Program-made: the position numbers and the translations under genes | Source of the DNA: Bog-473 sp963756025 | Lineage (GTDB): Bacteria; Actinomycetota; Acidimicrobiia; Acidimicrobiales; RAAP-2 | Assembly (NCBI GenBank): GCA_963756025.1 | Contig: CAVWMF010000007.1 | Coordinates: 1,139,739 to 1,203,738 of the forward strand | Reading direction: 5' to 3' | Length of the DNA stretch: 64,000 bases | Shown here: positions 1 to 9,035 of the stretch, one piece after another | Layout of the letters: every line of letters begins with the position of its first letter | Position numbering within the stretch: position 1 is the first letter of the stretch | The notes under the pieces: model-generated | What the model was told of the DNA's origin: nothing | Seen by the model: the letters and a program-made list of their open reading frames with translations, nothing else | Databases searched by the model: none

Positions 1-140
1 AGAACCCCCCGCCTGTCCTTCCCTACGAGCCGGGAACATGGGGACCTGACGCCATCCGGGATCTCATCGCGCCCCGGACGTGGCGCCTCCCCTTCGAGCG
101 TCGTTGGCGCGGCGCTCGTTGACCTTCGCCGACCGGGGCG

Positions 141-2519
141 TCACGCCGTCGGCATCCGCGTGGTGGCTGCTCTCACCCGCGGTGCGGCCGTCGGGCGCAC
201 CCTGCGTACGGACTTCGTCGTGCTGCGCAGCCGCGAGCTGTTCCACACCACGAAGCCCGACGACAACGCCATGGCGCCGGCGGCGATCAGGGGATTGAGC
301 AGGCCGAACGCCGCGAGCGGAATGGCGGCCAGGTTGTAGACACAGGCCCAGGTCAAATTGCCGTGGATCGTACGCAGCGTCCGGCGCGACAGGTCAATGG
401 CCGTCGCCACCGCACGCAGGTCGTCACGTACCACGATGAGATCGGCGGCATTGATCGCCACGTCCGTCCCTGATCCGACGGCCAGGCCCAGATCGGCCGC
501 GACCAGCGCCGGGCCGTCGTTGACCCCGTCGCCCACCATGGCGACCGAGCGGCCCTCGGCCTGGAGCCTCCGGATGACGTCCACCTTGTCGGACGGCAGC
601 GCGCCCGAGACGACCTCGGTGATCCCCAAGCGATGCGGCGACCGCTCCCGCCGTGACCTCGTTGTCCCCGGTCATGAGGACGCAGCGCAGGCCGAGCTGC
701 TGCAGGCGGTGCACCGCCGGCACCGCTGACTCGCGCATGGTGTCCGCCACCGCGATGGAGCCCACGACCACGTCGTCACACCACACGAGCACCGCCGTGC
801 GACCTTGGCGTTCCCATTCGCGCGCACTGGTCCACGACCTCGGACGAGGGAAGGTCCGTCGACGTCGCTCGACGCCCGATGGTGATGCGACGACCTTCGA
901 CGATGCCTTCGGCCCCGAGTCCGGGCATGGCGACAAAGGACTTCACCTCGGGCAACGTCCCCACGTCCTCGCGTGCAGCGGGCGGCGATGGCGACGCCGA
1001 CGGGGTGTTCGGAGGCCTGTTCCAGCGCGCCGGCCCACCGCAGCAGCGTCCGGGACTCCACCCCGGGGGCGCACGCGATGTCGGTGACCTTCATTTTTCC
1101 CAGCGTCAGCGTTCCGGTCTTGTCCAGCACGACGGTGTCGACCTCTTTGGAGGCCTCGAGGGCGCGGTACCCCTTGAAGAAGATCCCCGCGCGCGCCCCT
1201 TCGCCCGCCGCCACGTAGAGCGCCGCCGGCGTGGCCAGGCCGAGGGCGCAGGGGCAGGCGATGACGAGGACGGAGAGGGCCGCCGTGAACGCCTGCTCCG
1301 AGGAGTAGCCCAGCAGGAGCCAGGCCGCCAACGTCCCGAGAGCGATCAGAAGGACGGCCGGGACGAAGACATTGCACACCCGATCGGCGAGACGCTGCAC
1401 CGCTGCTTTCTCGTTCTGGGCATGTTCCACCAGGCGCAACATCTGCGCCAACTGCGTGTCGCGCCCCACCTTCGTCGCCCGGACGACGAGACGCCCGCTG
1501 GTCGACACCGTCCCGCCGACCACGACGTCGCCCTGGCCCACGTCGAGGGGTTGGGACTCACCGGTGAGGACGCTGCGGTCGACCGCCGACTGCCCGAAGA
1601 CCACCTCGCCGTCGGTGGCGACCGTCTCTCCCGGCCGGACGATGAAGCGGTCACCGACCGCGAGGGCCGACACCGGGCGGCGCCGCTCGAATCCCGTGGC
1701 GTCGATGATGCCGACGTCCTTGGCGCCGACTGCGGCCAGGGCGCGCAGCGCATTGCCCGAGCGCTGGCGGGACCATGCTTCGAAATAGCGTCCGGCGAGC
1801 ACGAACGTGGTGACCCCGGCCGCAACGTCGAGGTAGATGGCGCCGGCCGAGCGGTGCACCAGCATGAACAGGATCGACTGCGACACGTGGCTCGAATCGC
1901 GCCAGAACATCGCATAGAGCGACCAGATCGTCGAGGAGATGATGCCCAACGAGACCAGCGTGTCCATGGTGGACAAACCGTGGCGAGCGGCGCGAACGGC
2001 CGCCCGGTAGAACGGCCAGGCCGCCCACGTGACCACCGGGGCCGCCAACGCCACCATGAGCCATTGCCAGCCCGGGAACCGCAGGTTCGGCGCCACCGAG
2101 AAGGCGATCGACGTGTCGCACAACGGCATGAAGAGCAGAGCGGACACGAACAGCCGTCGCCGCAACGCCCGGACGCGGACATCGATCTCCTGCGGAGCGT
2201 CCTCGCTGCGGTCCTCCGGAAGCTCGGCGGAATAGCCGGCGGAGGCGACCTCCTCGATCAGGCGTTCCACGCTGAGGTCGGCCGGCAACACCGCCGTGGC
2301 CCGCTCGGTGGCGTAATTGACACGCGCCTCGACCCCGTCCAGCGCATTGAGCCGCTGCTCTATCCGGGCCGCGCATGCACCGCAGGTCATGCCACCGATC
2401 AGCAGCGACACCTCTGTCGTCCCGGGTGCCACCGGTGCGTTGACCGTGACGGTCACCGCACCGGTCTCTCGGAGCACGCCATGTCCACCAGCCTTGCAGG
2501 AGCGTCGGGGGAACGCCAA
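141..2519 (-). pseudogene. Copper-type P1B heavy-metal ATPase, frame-disrupted
   Basis: This would be an inner-membrane ATPase exporting copper or a related soft metal. The N-terminal part shows one heavy-metal-associated domain (GMTCGACAAR near residue 42), the TGES actuator motif, the membrane CPC motif in IACPCALGLATP and the phosphorylation site DKTGT. The C-terminal part shows MTGDN and the hinge motif GDGVNDGPAL. These parts lie in different frames. I see three one-base insertions, near 973, 822 and 616, which together restore the original frame. The long open frame therefore stops early at 672 although the C-terminus at 141-629 is in the N-terminal frame. The TTG start at 2519 is uncertain; a GTG at 2477 is possible. 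The gene follows the MDR oxidoreductase by about 9 bases, so the two are probably cotranscribed. It is either a pseudogene or a set of sequence errors. Confidence 0.85.
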
Positions 2520-2528
2520 GCGGGCGGC

Positions 2529-3497
2529 TCAGGGGATGAGCAGCACCCTCCCGAACGACCGGCGGCTTTCGATGTAGGTGTGTGCGGCCGCGGCCTCGGC
2601 CAGGGGGAAGGCCCGATCGATGATGACCCGGAGCTCGCCCCGGGCGATGGCCTCGAGGTGGCCGGCGATCATCGAGTGCGCCCGGGGGGAGAGCAGCAAT
2701 TCCGCCCCCAGAAAGTAGCCGGACAGGGTCTGATTGTTTCCACGCATCGTCGAGATGTCGAGGTGCTCGGCCGGGGACCGCCCCGCGTCGCCGACCGACA
2801 CGCAGCGCCCCCGGTACGCCAGGGCGCGGAGGCTGCCCTGGAGCGTCGCACCGCCGACGGAGTCGACGATGACATCGACCCCGCGGCCTTCGGTGAGGCG
2901 GCGCGCCTCGGCCACGAAATCATCCCTGACGTAGTTGATCCCCTCGTCGAGCCCGAGTTCTTTGAGCCGCTCCAGCTTGTCGTCGCTCGACGCGGTGGCG
3001 AACACCCGGGCCCCGGCCCGCCTGGCCAGCTGCATGGCCGCCAGCCCGACCCCGCTTCCCCCGGCGTGGATCAGGGCAGTCTCGCCGGCGACGAGGTGGC
3101 CGAACTCGAACAGGCAGTCGTCGGCGGTGCCGAACGGCACGGGCACGCAGGCGGCCTCATCGGTCGGCAGCGCAGCCGGGATCTTCCAGGCGAAGGGCTC
3201 GGGCACGGCCCGAAGCTCGGCATGGGATCCATTGAGGCCGACGGTGACGACGCGGTCACCGGCGGCGAACCCCTCGACATGCTCGCCCGCGGCCACCACA
3301 TGGCCGGCGCATTGGTAGCCCACGATGTGCGGCAGGCCGTCGATGGCCCCACCCAGCCGGTTGAGGGTGTCGCCACCCTCGATGCTGATGGCCTCCACCC
3401 GGACCAGGATCTCGTGCGGGCCCCATGTCGGGTCAGGCACTTCCTCGTAACGGAAGACGTCAGGGCTTCCCGTCTCGTAGTAAACCGCTGCTTTCAC
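2529..3497 (-). CDS. Zinc-binding-type MDR oxidoreductase (quinone oxidoreductase-like)
   Basis: This is a medium-chain dehydrogenase/reductase of about 322 residues, expected to be a cytosolic NADPH-dependent quinone or enone reductase. The N-terminus (KAAVYYETGSPDVFRYEEVP) and a nucleotide-binding stretch (HAGGSGVGLAAMQLARRAGA) are typical. The frame extends upstream to 3608, but family similarity begins at a GTG at 3497, which I take as the start. Structural zinc cysteines are not evident, which fits the QOR subgroup. It lies 41 bases downstream of the TetR gene and just upstream of the P-type ATPase, all on the same strand. The substrate cannot be read from the sequence. Confidence 0.85.
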   Translation of the reverse strand: MKAAVYYETGSPDVFRYEEVPDPTWGPHEILVRVEAISIEGGDTLNRLGGAIDGLPHIVGYQCAGHVVAAGEHVEGFAAGDRVVTVGLNGSHAELRAVPEPFAWKIPAALPTDEAACVPVPFGTADDCLFEFGHLVAGETALIHAGGSGVGLAAMQLARRAGARVFATASSDDKLERLKELGLDEGINYVRDDFVAEARRLTEGRGVDVIVDSVGGATLQGSLRALAYRGRCVSVGDAGRSPAEHLDISTMRGNNQTLSGYFLGAELLLSPRAHSMIAGHLEAIARGELRVIIDRAFPLAEAAAAHTYIESRRSFGRVLLIP

Positions 3498-3538
3498 GGG
3501 GACCTGTTCGCGGCGGCGATCGGCGCAGGCCGGGCCGC

Positions 3539-4195
3539 TCAGCGGCCGCCCGCGCCGGCCGACGGCGTCGGGACGGCGGGAGGGGTCGGGGGTCGGAGGC
3601 CATCGCACACGATGGCGAGAAGGTCACCGGGCAGCGAGGCCGGGCCCGGGTGCTCGCACGCCATGCACGTTGCTCCCACCAGTGAGATGACGACGGCGGG
3701 CGTGACATCGGACCGGACGGCTCCGGCTTTCTGCGCCACGGCCAAAAGGTCACTGACCGCAGCTTCGAGATCCCGTTTCGCCGGGGCCGCCGCCTGCTCG
3801 ATTTCGACGCCGGCACCCAGCAACGCCTGGATCAGGTCCCGCTTCAAGATGCTCTCCTCGACCAGGTGCTTGAGGAAGGCGAAGAACGCCGCACCGGGAT
3901 CCTCGGAGTCGACCCGCGCCCGGGCATCGGCGGCGATGGCGCCGAGGCGATCGATCAGGACGGCCTCGAACAGCTTCTCCTTGGTCGGGAAATGCCGGTA
4001 GAGCGTCCCCACGCCAACGCCCGCCTTCTCGGCGATGACATCGACCGGCACGGAGATGCCCTCAGCGGCGAACACGGATTCCGCCGCCTCGAGCACACGG
4101 GCGCGATTGCGCAGCGCATCCGCCCGGAGCGGGCGGGCCCCGTCCGCACAGGGGTTGGCTTCAGATGTCGCGTCCACGGCCGGCTTCGCACCCAC
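3539..4195 (-). CDS. TetR/AcrR-family transcriptional repressor
   Basis: This is a 218-residue regulator with an N-terminal helix-turn-helix: RARVLEAAESVFAAEG is followed by VDVIAEKAGVGVGTLYRHFPTKEKLFEAV. The C-terminal ligand domain is variable. The frame is open to 4420, but a GTG at 4195 preceded by GGGGAGGAAG at good spacing fixes the start. It diverges from the DHA2-type exporter at 4369. The 173-base gap holds an exporter promoter and a near-perfect palindrome, so the protein most likely represses the exporter and perhaps its own operon (ATPase, MDR enzyme). This is the usual arrangement for TetR-regulated efflux pumps; the inducer is unknown. Confidence 0.9.
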   Translation of the reverse strand: MGAKPAVDATSEANPCADGARPLRADALRNRARVLEAAESVFAAEGISVPVDVIAEKAGVGVGTLYRHFPTKEKLFEAVLIDRLGAIAADARARVDSEDPGAAFFAFLKHLVEESILKRDLIQALLGAGVEIEQAAAPAKRDLEAAVSDLLAVAQKAGAVRSDVTPAVVISLVGATCMACEHPGPASLPGDLLAIVCDGLRPPTPPAVPTPSAGAGGR

Positions 4196-4215
4196 AGGAA
4201 TCTTCCTCCCCCCGA

Positions 4216-4245
4216 TTGACAAACGGAGCGTACGTTCCGTATAGT
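4216..4245 (+). promoter_or_regulatory. Promoter of the MFS exporter
   Basis: A consensus -35 TTGACA (4216-4221) and a -10 TATAGT (4240-4245) are separated by 18 bases and point toward the exporter gene at 4369. This is the best sigma-70-type promoter I can see in the window. Confidence 0.7.
4223..4240. promoter_or_regulatory. Candidate TetR operator palindrome
   Basis: The 18-base sequence ACGGAGCGTACGTTCCGT is an inverted repeat with eight of nine base pairs matched. It fills the spacer of the exporter promoter, the position where a TetR dimer would block RNA polymerase. Assignment to the adjacent TetR protein is inference from position and symmetry. Confidence 0.65.
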
Positions 4246-4368
4246 CTAAATGGAACCAGCACTCCGATTGTACGACAGCCGGGCGCCTAATGCGAGAGGA
4301 ACTCGCCGGGCCGGCCGGAGACCTCTCGGGGGAAACGGTTCGCCGACCACAAGCAGCAGGAGCCGCAC

Positions 4369-5859
4369 ATGACAACCACCCTGGACCGCCAAGACCTCGA
4401 TGAGGGGACGAAGCCGCCACTCGACCCGAAGCGATTCCGGGCCCTGGGTGTGATCGCCGTGGCCCAGCTCATGGTGGTCCTCGACGCCTCCGTGGTCATC
4501 ATCGCGTTGCCGTCGGCGCAACGCTCGCTGCACATTTCGACCGCCAACCGCCAATGGATGTTGACCGCGTACACCCTGGCCTTCGCCGGTCTCCTTCTCC
4601 TGGGTGGGCGACTCGCCGACTACCTGGGCCGCAAACGGATGTTCCTCATCAGCCTGATCGGATTTGCGGCTGCCTCCACCCTCGGCGGTCTGGCCCAGAC
4701 CTCGGCCATGCTCTTCAGCGCCCGCGCCCTGCAGGGGGTCTTCGCCGCCATCATGGCTCCGTCGGCGCTCTCACTGCTCACCGTCGCCTTCACCGAGCCC
4801 AAGGAGCGGGCCCGGGCCTTCGGCGTCTACGGCAGCATCGCCGGTGGAGGCGCAGCTATCGGTCTGATCCTCGGTGGCGTCCTGACCCAGTACGCCTCTT
4901 GGCGCTGGACGCTGCTGATCAACGTCCCCATCGCGATCGCGACGGCCATCGCCGCGACCCGCTTCGTGACCGAGAGCAGGAGTCCCGTTCGTCACGGGTA
5001 CGACATCCCCGGAGCGGTCACGGTCACCGGGGGCCTCGTGGCACTCGTCTATGCCTTCACCAAGGCGGGGCTGGACGGCTGGGCCTCGACGACGACGCTC
5101 GCCTTCTTCGGGATCGGGGCGGTACTGCTCACGCTGTTCGTCCTCGTCGAGCGCCGGGCCTCGCACCCATTGCTCCCGCTGCGGATCATTCTCGACCGGA
5201 ACCGGGGAGGCTCCTTCCTGGCGTCGCTCCTCGTCGGCATCGCCATGTTGGGCACGTTCCTCTCACTGACCTATTACTTCCAGGGCACCTTGCACTACTC
5301 AGCGATGAAGAGCGGCTTGGCCTTCGTGCCGTTCTCCATGGGTGTGATCACCGGTGCCACGTCCGCCAGCCGGTTGCTGCCACGATTCGGTCCCCGTTTC
5401 GTCATCATGACCGGGCTCTGCCTGAGCGCCATCGGCCTGGGGCTCTTCACCCTTCTCGGGGTCAACTCCACCTATGTCGGTCTGGTGTTGCCGGCGATCG
5501 TCATCGTCAGTGTGGGCATGGGGCTGTCCTTCGTCGGCATGAGCAGCACGTCGTTGCTCGGGGTGCAGCAGGAAGACGCCGGGGTGGCGAGCGCCCTCGT
5601 CAACACCACCCAGCAGACGGGAGGTTCCCTGGGCGCCGCCCTCATCAACACCATCGCGACGGGAGCGACCGCCTCCTACCTGGCCATCCACGGCAACTCG
5701 GCCGCGGCCCAGAAGGCGGGGTCCATCCACGGCTACACCACTGCGTTCACCTTCAGTGCGATCATGCTGGCCCTCGCCGCGGTGGCCGCGTTCACCCTCA
5801 TCAGGGCGCCCAAGGCGACCCCCGCCGACGAGCAGGCGGTGGTGTTGCCAGTCGTCTGA
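4369..5859 (+). CDS. MFS transporter, DHA2 (EmrB/QacA-like) drug/proton antiporter
   Basis: This 496-residue protein matches the usual length and hydrophobic profile of 14-helix DHA2 exporters. The N-terminal motif VVLDASVVIIALPSAQRSL resembles motif D1 of that family, and GGRLADYLGRKRMF is the loop 2-3 motif A. GGVLTQYASWRWTLLINVPI is the motif C region. The ATG is preceded by CAGGAG. The gene diverges from the TetR repressor and has its own promoter with an embedded palindrome, so it is probably induced by its substrate. It should export hydrophobic or cationic compounds across the inner membrane in exchange for protons; the substrate cannot be named. Confidence 0.93.
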   Translation: MTTTLDRQDLDEGTKPPLDPKRFRALGVIAVAQLMVVLDASVVIIALPSAQRSLHISTANRQWMLTAYTLAFAGLLLLGGRLADYLGRKRMFLISLIGFAAASTLGGLAQTSAMLFSARALQGVFAAIMAPSALSLLTVAFTEPKERARAFGVYGSIAGGGAAIGLILGGVLTQYASWRWTLLINVPIAIATAIAATRFVTESRSPVRHGYDIPGAVTVTGGLVALVYAFTKAGLDGWASTTTLAFFGIGAVLLTLFVLVERRASHPLLPLRIILDRNRGGSFLASLLVGIAMLGTFLSLTYYFQGTLHYSAMKSGLAFVPFSMGVITGATSASRLLPRFGPRFVIMTGLCLSAIGLGLFTLLGVNSTYVGLVLPAIVIVSVGMGLSFVGMSSTSLLGVQQEDAGVASALVNTTQQTGGSLGAALINTIATGATASYLAIHGNSAAAQKAGSIHGYTTAFTFSAIMLALAAVAAFTLIRAPKATPADEQAVVLPVV

Positions 5860-5871
5860 GCCGGGATCGGG

Positions 5872-5887
5872 CCGGGATCGGGCCCGG
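5872..5887 (+). terminator. Possible terminator hairpin between convergent genes
   Basis: CCGGG and CCCGG form a five-pair GC stem with a six-base loop, followed by TTT. It sits 13 bases after the exporter stop and before the convergent SIMPL gene. The region also contains three direct copies of CGGGATCGGG. The U-tract is short, so support is modest. Confidence 0.35.
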
Positions 5888-5903
5888 TTTCGGGATCGGG
5901 ACT

Positions 5904-6746
5904 TCAGGCTTTTTGATGGAGTGGCGCGAGAGCGTAGACGAGCGCCACCTGCGCCGTCTGGGTCTGCGAGCCGGATTCGATCGGCACCTCGGGGGCGGAG
6001 GCGGCGCCGGCCGAGGCGAACGAGAGACCTTTGGACCCTTGATCGAGCACCGATACCTGGGTCTGATCCGTCAGGGCGCACACCGGGCCGAGGGATCTTC
6101 CGGCCGCGTGGGCCAATGCCCGGGCATGGACGACCGCCTGGTTGGTGGCGCGTGCGCGGGCCTGCGCCTCCACCGCACCGGTGTCGCGAGTCGAAAAGGA
6201 AAGTGACTCGATCTGCGCCGCATTCCCGCCGGCACCCACCACAGCGTCGATGACCGAGCCTGCATGGGTGATGTCGTGCAAGGTGGCGGTGATCGCGTTG
6301 ACCACCTGGTACCCGCTCACCGTCGGAATGCCTTTCGGATACGAGTACTGGGGCTGCAGGGACAGGCCGGACGTCTGAATATCTTTGGCCTGCGCGCCCC
6401 CGGTCCGGAACGCAGTCACGACGGCCGTCGCCTCCGTGTTGTCCACCGCCAGGGCCTGGGCGGCACTGGGTTCGGTCGCCGTGACCTGGACGACAAGGGT
6501 CAGGAGGTCCGGCGTGGCCGTCGCTTCACCCGTCCCGTGCACCGTCAGCTTGGGTGACGTCGATGCGCAGGAGGCCGGCGGAGTGGCCGCTGCACCGGAT
6601 CTTCCCGCCGCCACGCCCAGAGCGATTCCGCCGAGGATCACCGCCAGTACCACGCCGACCACGAGCAGGGGCAACCAGGAGAGGTGCACGCCCTTCCCCG
6701 CCGGTCGCTCCGGTTCCTTGCGACTGTCTTCGTCCTCGTCGGGCAT
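5904..6746 (-). CDS. SIMPL (DUF541) domain protein, membrane-anchored
   Basis: This protein of about 280 residues has one N-terminal membrane segment (LPLLVVGVVLAVILGGIALG) followed by a SIMPL domain. The domain opens with LTVHGTGEATATPDLLTLVV and continues through a QPQYSYP stretch and VSGYQVVNAI, both typical of DUF541. SIMPL proteins sit in the cell envelope and their biochemical role is poorly defined. The ATG at 6746 follows CGGAG and is preferred over the upstream ATG at 6800, because it gives a short charged N-terminus before the membrane segment. The gene is convergent with the exporter and shows no clear operon partner. Confidence 0.85.
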   Translation of the reverse strand: MPDEDEDSRKEPERPAGKGVHLSWLPLLVVGVVLAVILGGIALGVAAGRSGAAATPPASCASTSPKLTVHGTGEATATPDLLTLVVQVTATEPSAAQALAVDNTEATAVVTAFRTGGAQAKDIQTSGLSLQPQYSYPKGIPTVSGYQVVNAITATLHDITHAGSVIDAVVGAGGNAAQIESLSFSTRDTGAVEAQARARATNQAVVHARALAHAAGRSLGPVCALTDQTQVSVLDQGSKGLSFASAGAASAPEVPIESGSQTQTAQVALVYALAPLHQKA

Positions 6747-6827
6747 GGGAGGGGCTCCGTTCACTCGAACTCCGTTACGTGTTCCGCCCAATAGACGCAT
6801 CGGCGGGGCCGATGGTTCGCGGACGGG

Positions 6828-7583
6828 TCAGGTTCCGGTGAAGCGCGGCTCCCTCCGCTCCGCGCTGGCGGCGATGCCCTCGGCGAAATCCGACGAGTGG
6901 CGCAAGCTCTCCTGCACCTCACATTCATGGTCCATGGCCGCACGGAGGCGCTCCACCAGGCCTTGACGCAGTGTCGCCCGGATGGAGCGCACCGCCAAGG
7001 GGCCCGAGCCGGCGATGGTGCCGGCAAATGCGACGGCCGCCGGGAGCAGTTCTTCCTCTTGTTCGACCAGTTCGTCACACAAGCCAAGCGTCAATGCCTC
7101 GGCACCACCGACGCGACGTCCTGAATAGAGAAGGTCGGCCGCGTGCTGCTCACCGACGACGCGCGGCAGTGTCACCGTCAACCCGAAGCCGTGATGAAAA
7201 CCCAAACGCGAGAAGTTGGCACTGAAACGACTCGCCGGTGCTGCGATGCGGAAGTCAGCCGAGAGGGCGAGCCCGAGCCCACCGCCGATGGCCCCGCCAC
7301 TGACGGCGGCCACAACCGGAAGCGGGGCAGCAAAGAGACGGAGGGCATTGCGATACAGCGCCGCAATGTCCTGCTCCTTGTTCGTGGCGAAATCGAGCCC
7401 CGCACAAAAATGCCTTCCTTCGGCGCGCAGGATGATGACGCGGCAGTCGTCCGTCGCCGCCAGTTCTTCGTACGCATCGGCCAGCGCGGCGAGGAGCGCC
7501 GTATCGAAGAAGTTGTTGGGCGGGCGGTGCAGGCACACCACCGCGATGTACTGGTCCAGGCGGTCGATTGAGACATCCTTCAT
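6828..7583 (-). CDS. Enoyl-CoA hydratase/isomerase family protein
   Basis: This 251-residue crotonase-fold protein has the oxyanion-hole segments HFCAGLDF and GGAIGGGLGLALSADFRIA and the family motif FSRLGFHHGFG. Enzymes of this fold hydrate, isomerise or cleave acyl-CoA thioesters in the cytosol. Catalytic glutamates of the classical hydratase are not obvious at the usual places, so the exact reaction is open. The ATG overlaps the stop codon of the upstream acetyltransferase gene as ATGA. The ribosome-binding site GAGGAGG is also the last codons of that gene, so the two are translationally coupled. Confidence 0.9.
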   Translation of the reverse strand: MKDVSIDRLDQYIAVVCLHRPPNNFFDTALLAALADAYEELAATDDCRVIILRAEGRHFCAGLDFATNKEQDIAALYRNALRLFAAPLPVVAAVSGGAIGGGLGLALSADFRIAAPASRFSANFSRLGFHHGFGLTVTLPRVVGEQHAADLLYSGRRVGGAEALTLGLCDELVEQEEELLPAAVAFAGTIAGSGPLAVRSIRATLRQGLVERLRAAMDHECEVQESLRHSSDFAEGIAASAERREPRFTGT

Positions 7584-8062
7584 AATTCCTCCTCAAGGCT
7601 GCGCCAGTAGATCACGGCGTCCTCTCCATCGACCACGGCCGGGAGTCGCCCGACTTCGGCAAAGCCGAGGTTCCGGTACATGTGCCGCGCCGGATTAGAG
7701 GCGAAGACCAGGTTGAATTGCATCGCGTCGAATCCGAGCCGCCGTGCTTCGTGGAGCGAATGTTCAACCAGCGCGCGGCCCAATCCTCTCCCCCGGTACG
7801 GAGCGAGAACGAAGTAGCCCGCATTCGCAACGTGCGCCGCTCGCCCGACGAAATTCGCCTTGATGTAGTAGGCCCCGATCAATGATCCTCCGGCGAGGGC
7901 GATCCAGACCGCCGCGCTGTGCGCGATCCAATAGTCGTGGAAATCCTCCCAAGTGAGGGGTGGGGCGTGCGGAAACCCGTCGCCCACATCGACGATCTGC
8001 GTATACGCCGCAAAGAGCGCATCATGGTCGGCCGCCGTCGCCGGCCGAAGGTCATCCGCCAT
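7580..8062 (-). CDS. GNAT-family N-acetyltransferase
   Basis: This protein of about 160 residues has the acetyl-CoA binding motif in the order YRGRGLGRALVEHSL, preceded by NAGYFVLAP and followed by the FASNPARHMYRNLGF segment typical of GNAT enzymes. It would transfer an acetyl group to an amine of an unknown small molecule or protein. The ATG at 8062 (MADDLRPATAADH) starts the conserved domain; an ATG at 8098 is possible. Its last codons encode Glu-Glu-Glu-Leu and double as the ribosome-binding site of the next gene, with a 4-base stop/start overlap. Confidence 0.88.
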   Translation of the reverse strand: MADDLRPATAADHDALFAAYTQIVDVGDGFPHAPPLTWEDFHDYWIAHSAAVWIALAGGSLIGAYYIKANFVGRAAHVANAGYFVLAPYRGRGLGRALVEHSLHEARRLGFDAMQFNLVFASNPARHMYRNLGFAEVGRLPAVVDGEDAVIYWRSLEEEL

Positions 8063-8198
8063 GTGTTCGTTCGCCCCTTTTTCTCTGCTCGAGAGCATAG
8101 AGAGCCGCACGGGCACAATCAGGGGTGCCCTCCGGTTGGCTCCCGACACCGCCACTCAGCTGCCCCACAAAGAGGAGGCCATGGTGGGGCCTGGTCAT

Positions 8199-8443
8199 AT
8201 GACACAGTCGACGACGGACATGCGAGCGGTGCCCATCGACGAGGTGGCGCGCTGCCTGGGTCTCCCGGCATGCGGGGCGGAGGTGGTACGGCAGCGGTGA
8301 TCCGGCGTCTGGCCATCATCCGCTACTGGCAATCTGCGGGCCTGATGAGTCTTGACGAGATCCGGCACGTCCTGGAAGGACCGAGCGCCGATGGGGGGCG
8401 GGGGCCGCCGCTGACCCTGCAGGCGTTCCGACGACACGTGTAA
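8199..8443 (+). pseudogene. MerR-family regulator remnant with internal deletion
   Basis: Two pieces of a MerR-type DNA-binding domain can be read in different frames. The first is IDEVARCLGLPA, the start of the helix-turn-helix, up to about 8275. The second is RRLAIIRYWQSAGLMSLDEI (about 8300-8360), the dimerisation helix end. The recognition helix and wing that should lie between them are absent, so roughly 25-30 residues appear deleted with a frame change. A ribosome-binding-like AGAGGAGG lies at 8171-8178. The remnant is probably non-functional. Confidence 0.5.
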
Positions 8444-8535
8444 TTTCACAAGCGTCTGCTCGGTGTCTGCCCGGCGCCCACCCCGGTCAGCCTGCGTGCA
8501 GCGCCGACTACGGAATTGCGTCTCTGGCCCCGCCC

Positions 8536-8916
8536 TCAGCCACTCCCGTAGGGACGGGTGATGATCTCGAGCAGATGCCCATCGGGGTCGTGGAAGTAGA
8601 CACCCCGCCCGCCGTCGGCCCGGTTGACCTGGCCGCGCTGGCGCAATCCGGGGTCGGCCCAGTAGTCGACGGCGCGCGCTGTCATCCGCCCGAAGATCTG
8701 GTCGAACTCGTCCTCGCTGATGAGGAACGCGTAGTGCTGTCCCGCGATCGGCTCGTCGGTTTCGTGAAAATCCAGGGACACCCCGTTCTCGAGGTCCGCC
8801 ACCAGAAACGGCCCGAATGGTTGCGGTGCCGGCAGCCCCAAAATCCCGGTCAAGAAGGTCGCCGAGACCTGCTTGTCACGGCACCAGACGATGGTGTGAT
8901 TCAACAGCACGCCCAC
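8536..8916 (-). CDS. VOC-family (glyoxalase-fold) protein
   Basis: This protein of about 126 residues is built from two VOC half-modules. LNHTIVWCRDKQVSATF opens the first, and VYFHDPDGHLLEIITRPYG closes the second with the usual metal-ligand glutamate. The family includes lyases, dioxygenases and binding proteins; nothing here decides the reaction. The frame continues upstream to 9015, but conserved sequence starts at a GTG near 8916. No good ribosome-binding site marks the start. It diverges from the class II aldolase gene at 9036, leaving a short shared promoter region. Confidence 0.75.
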   Translation of the reverse strand: MGVLLNHTIVWCRDKQVSATFLTGILGLPAPQPFGPFLVADLENGVSLDFHETDEPIAGQHYAFLISEDEFDQIFGRMTARAVDYWADPGLRQRGQVNRADGGRGVYFHDPDGHLLEIITRPYGSG

Positions 8917-9035
8917 GGAAGCATCGTAGGCCCGGGGTGACGCGGGGCGAGCACCGAAGTGCGCTGCGGGCACCGGTGCATCTAGCGTGGACCGGGGCGC
9001 CGCAGACGTGGCCATTTGGGAGAGGAAACGAAGAA

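Noticed and set aside
879..4001. Plus-strand open frame of 1,040 codons across the ATPase, MDR and TetR genes
   Set aside because: It is the antisense shadow of three recognised minus-strand genes; its translation is Arg/Gly/His-rich low-complexity sequence without any family.
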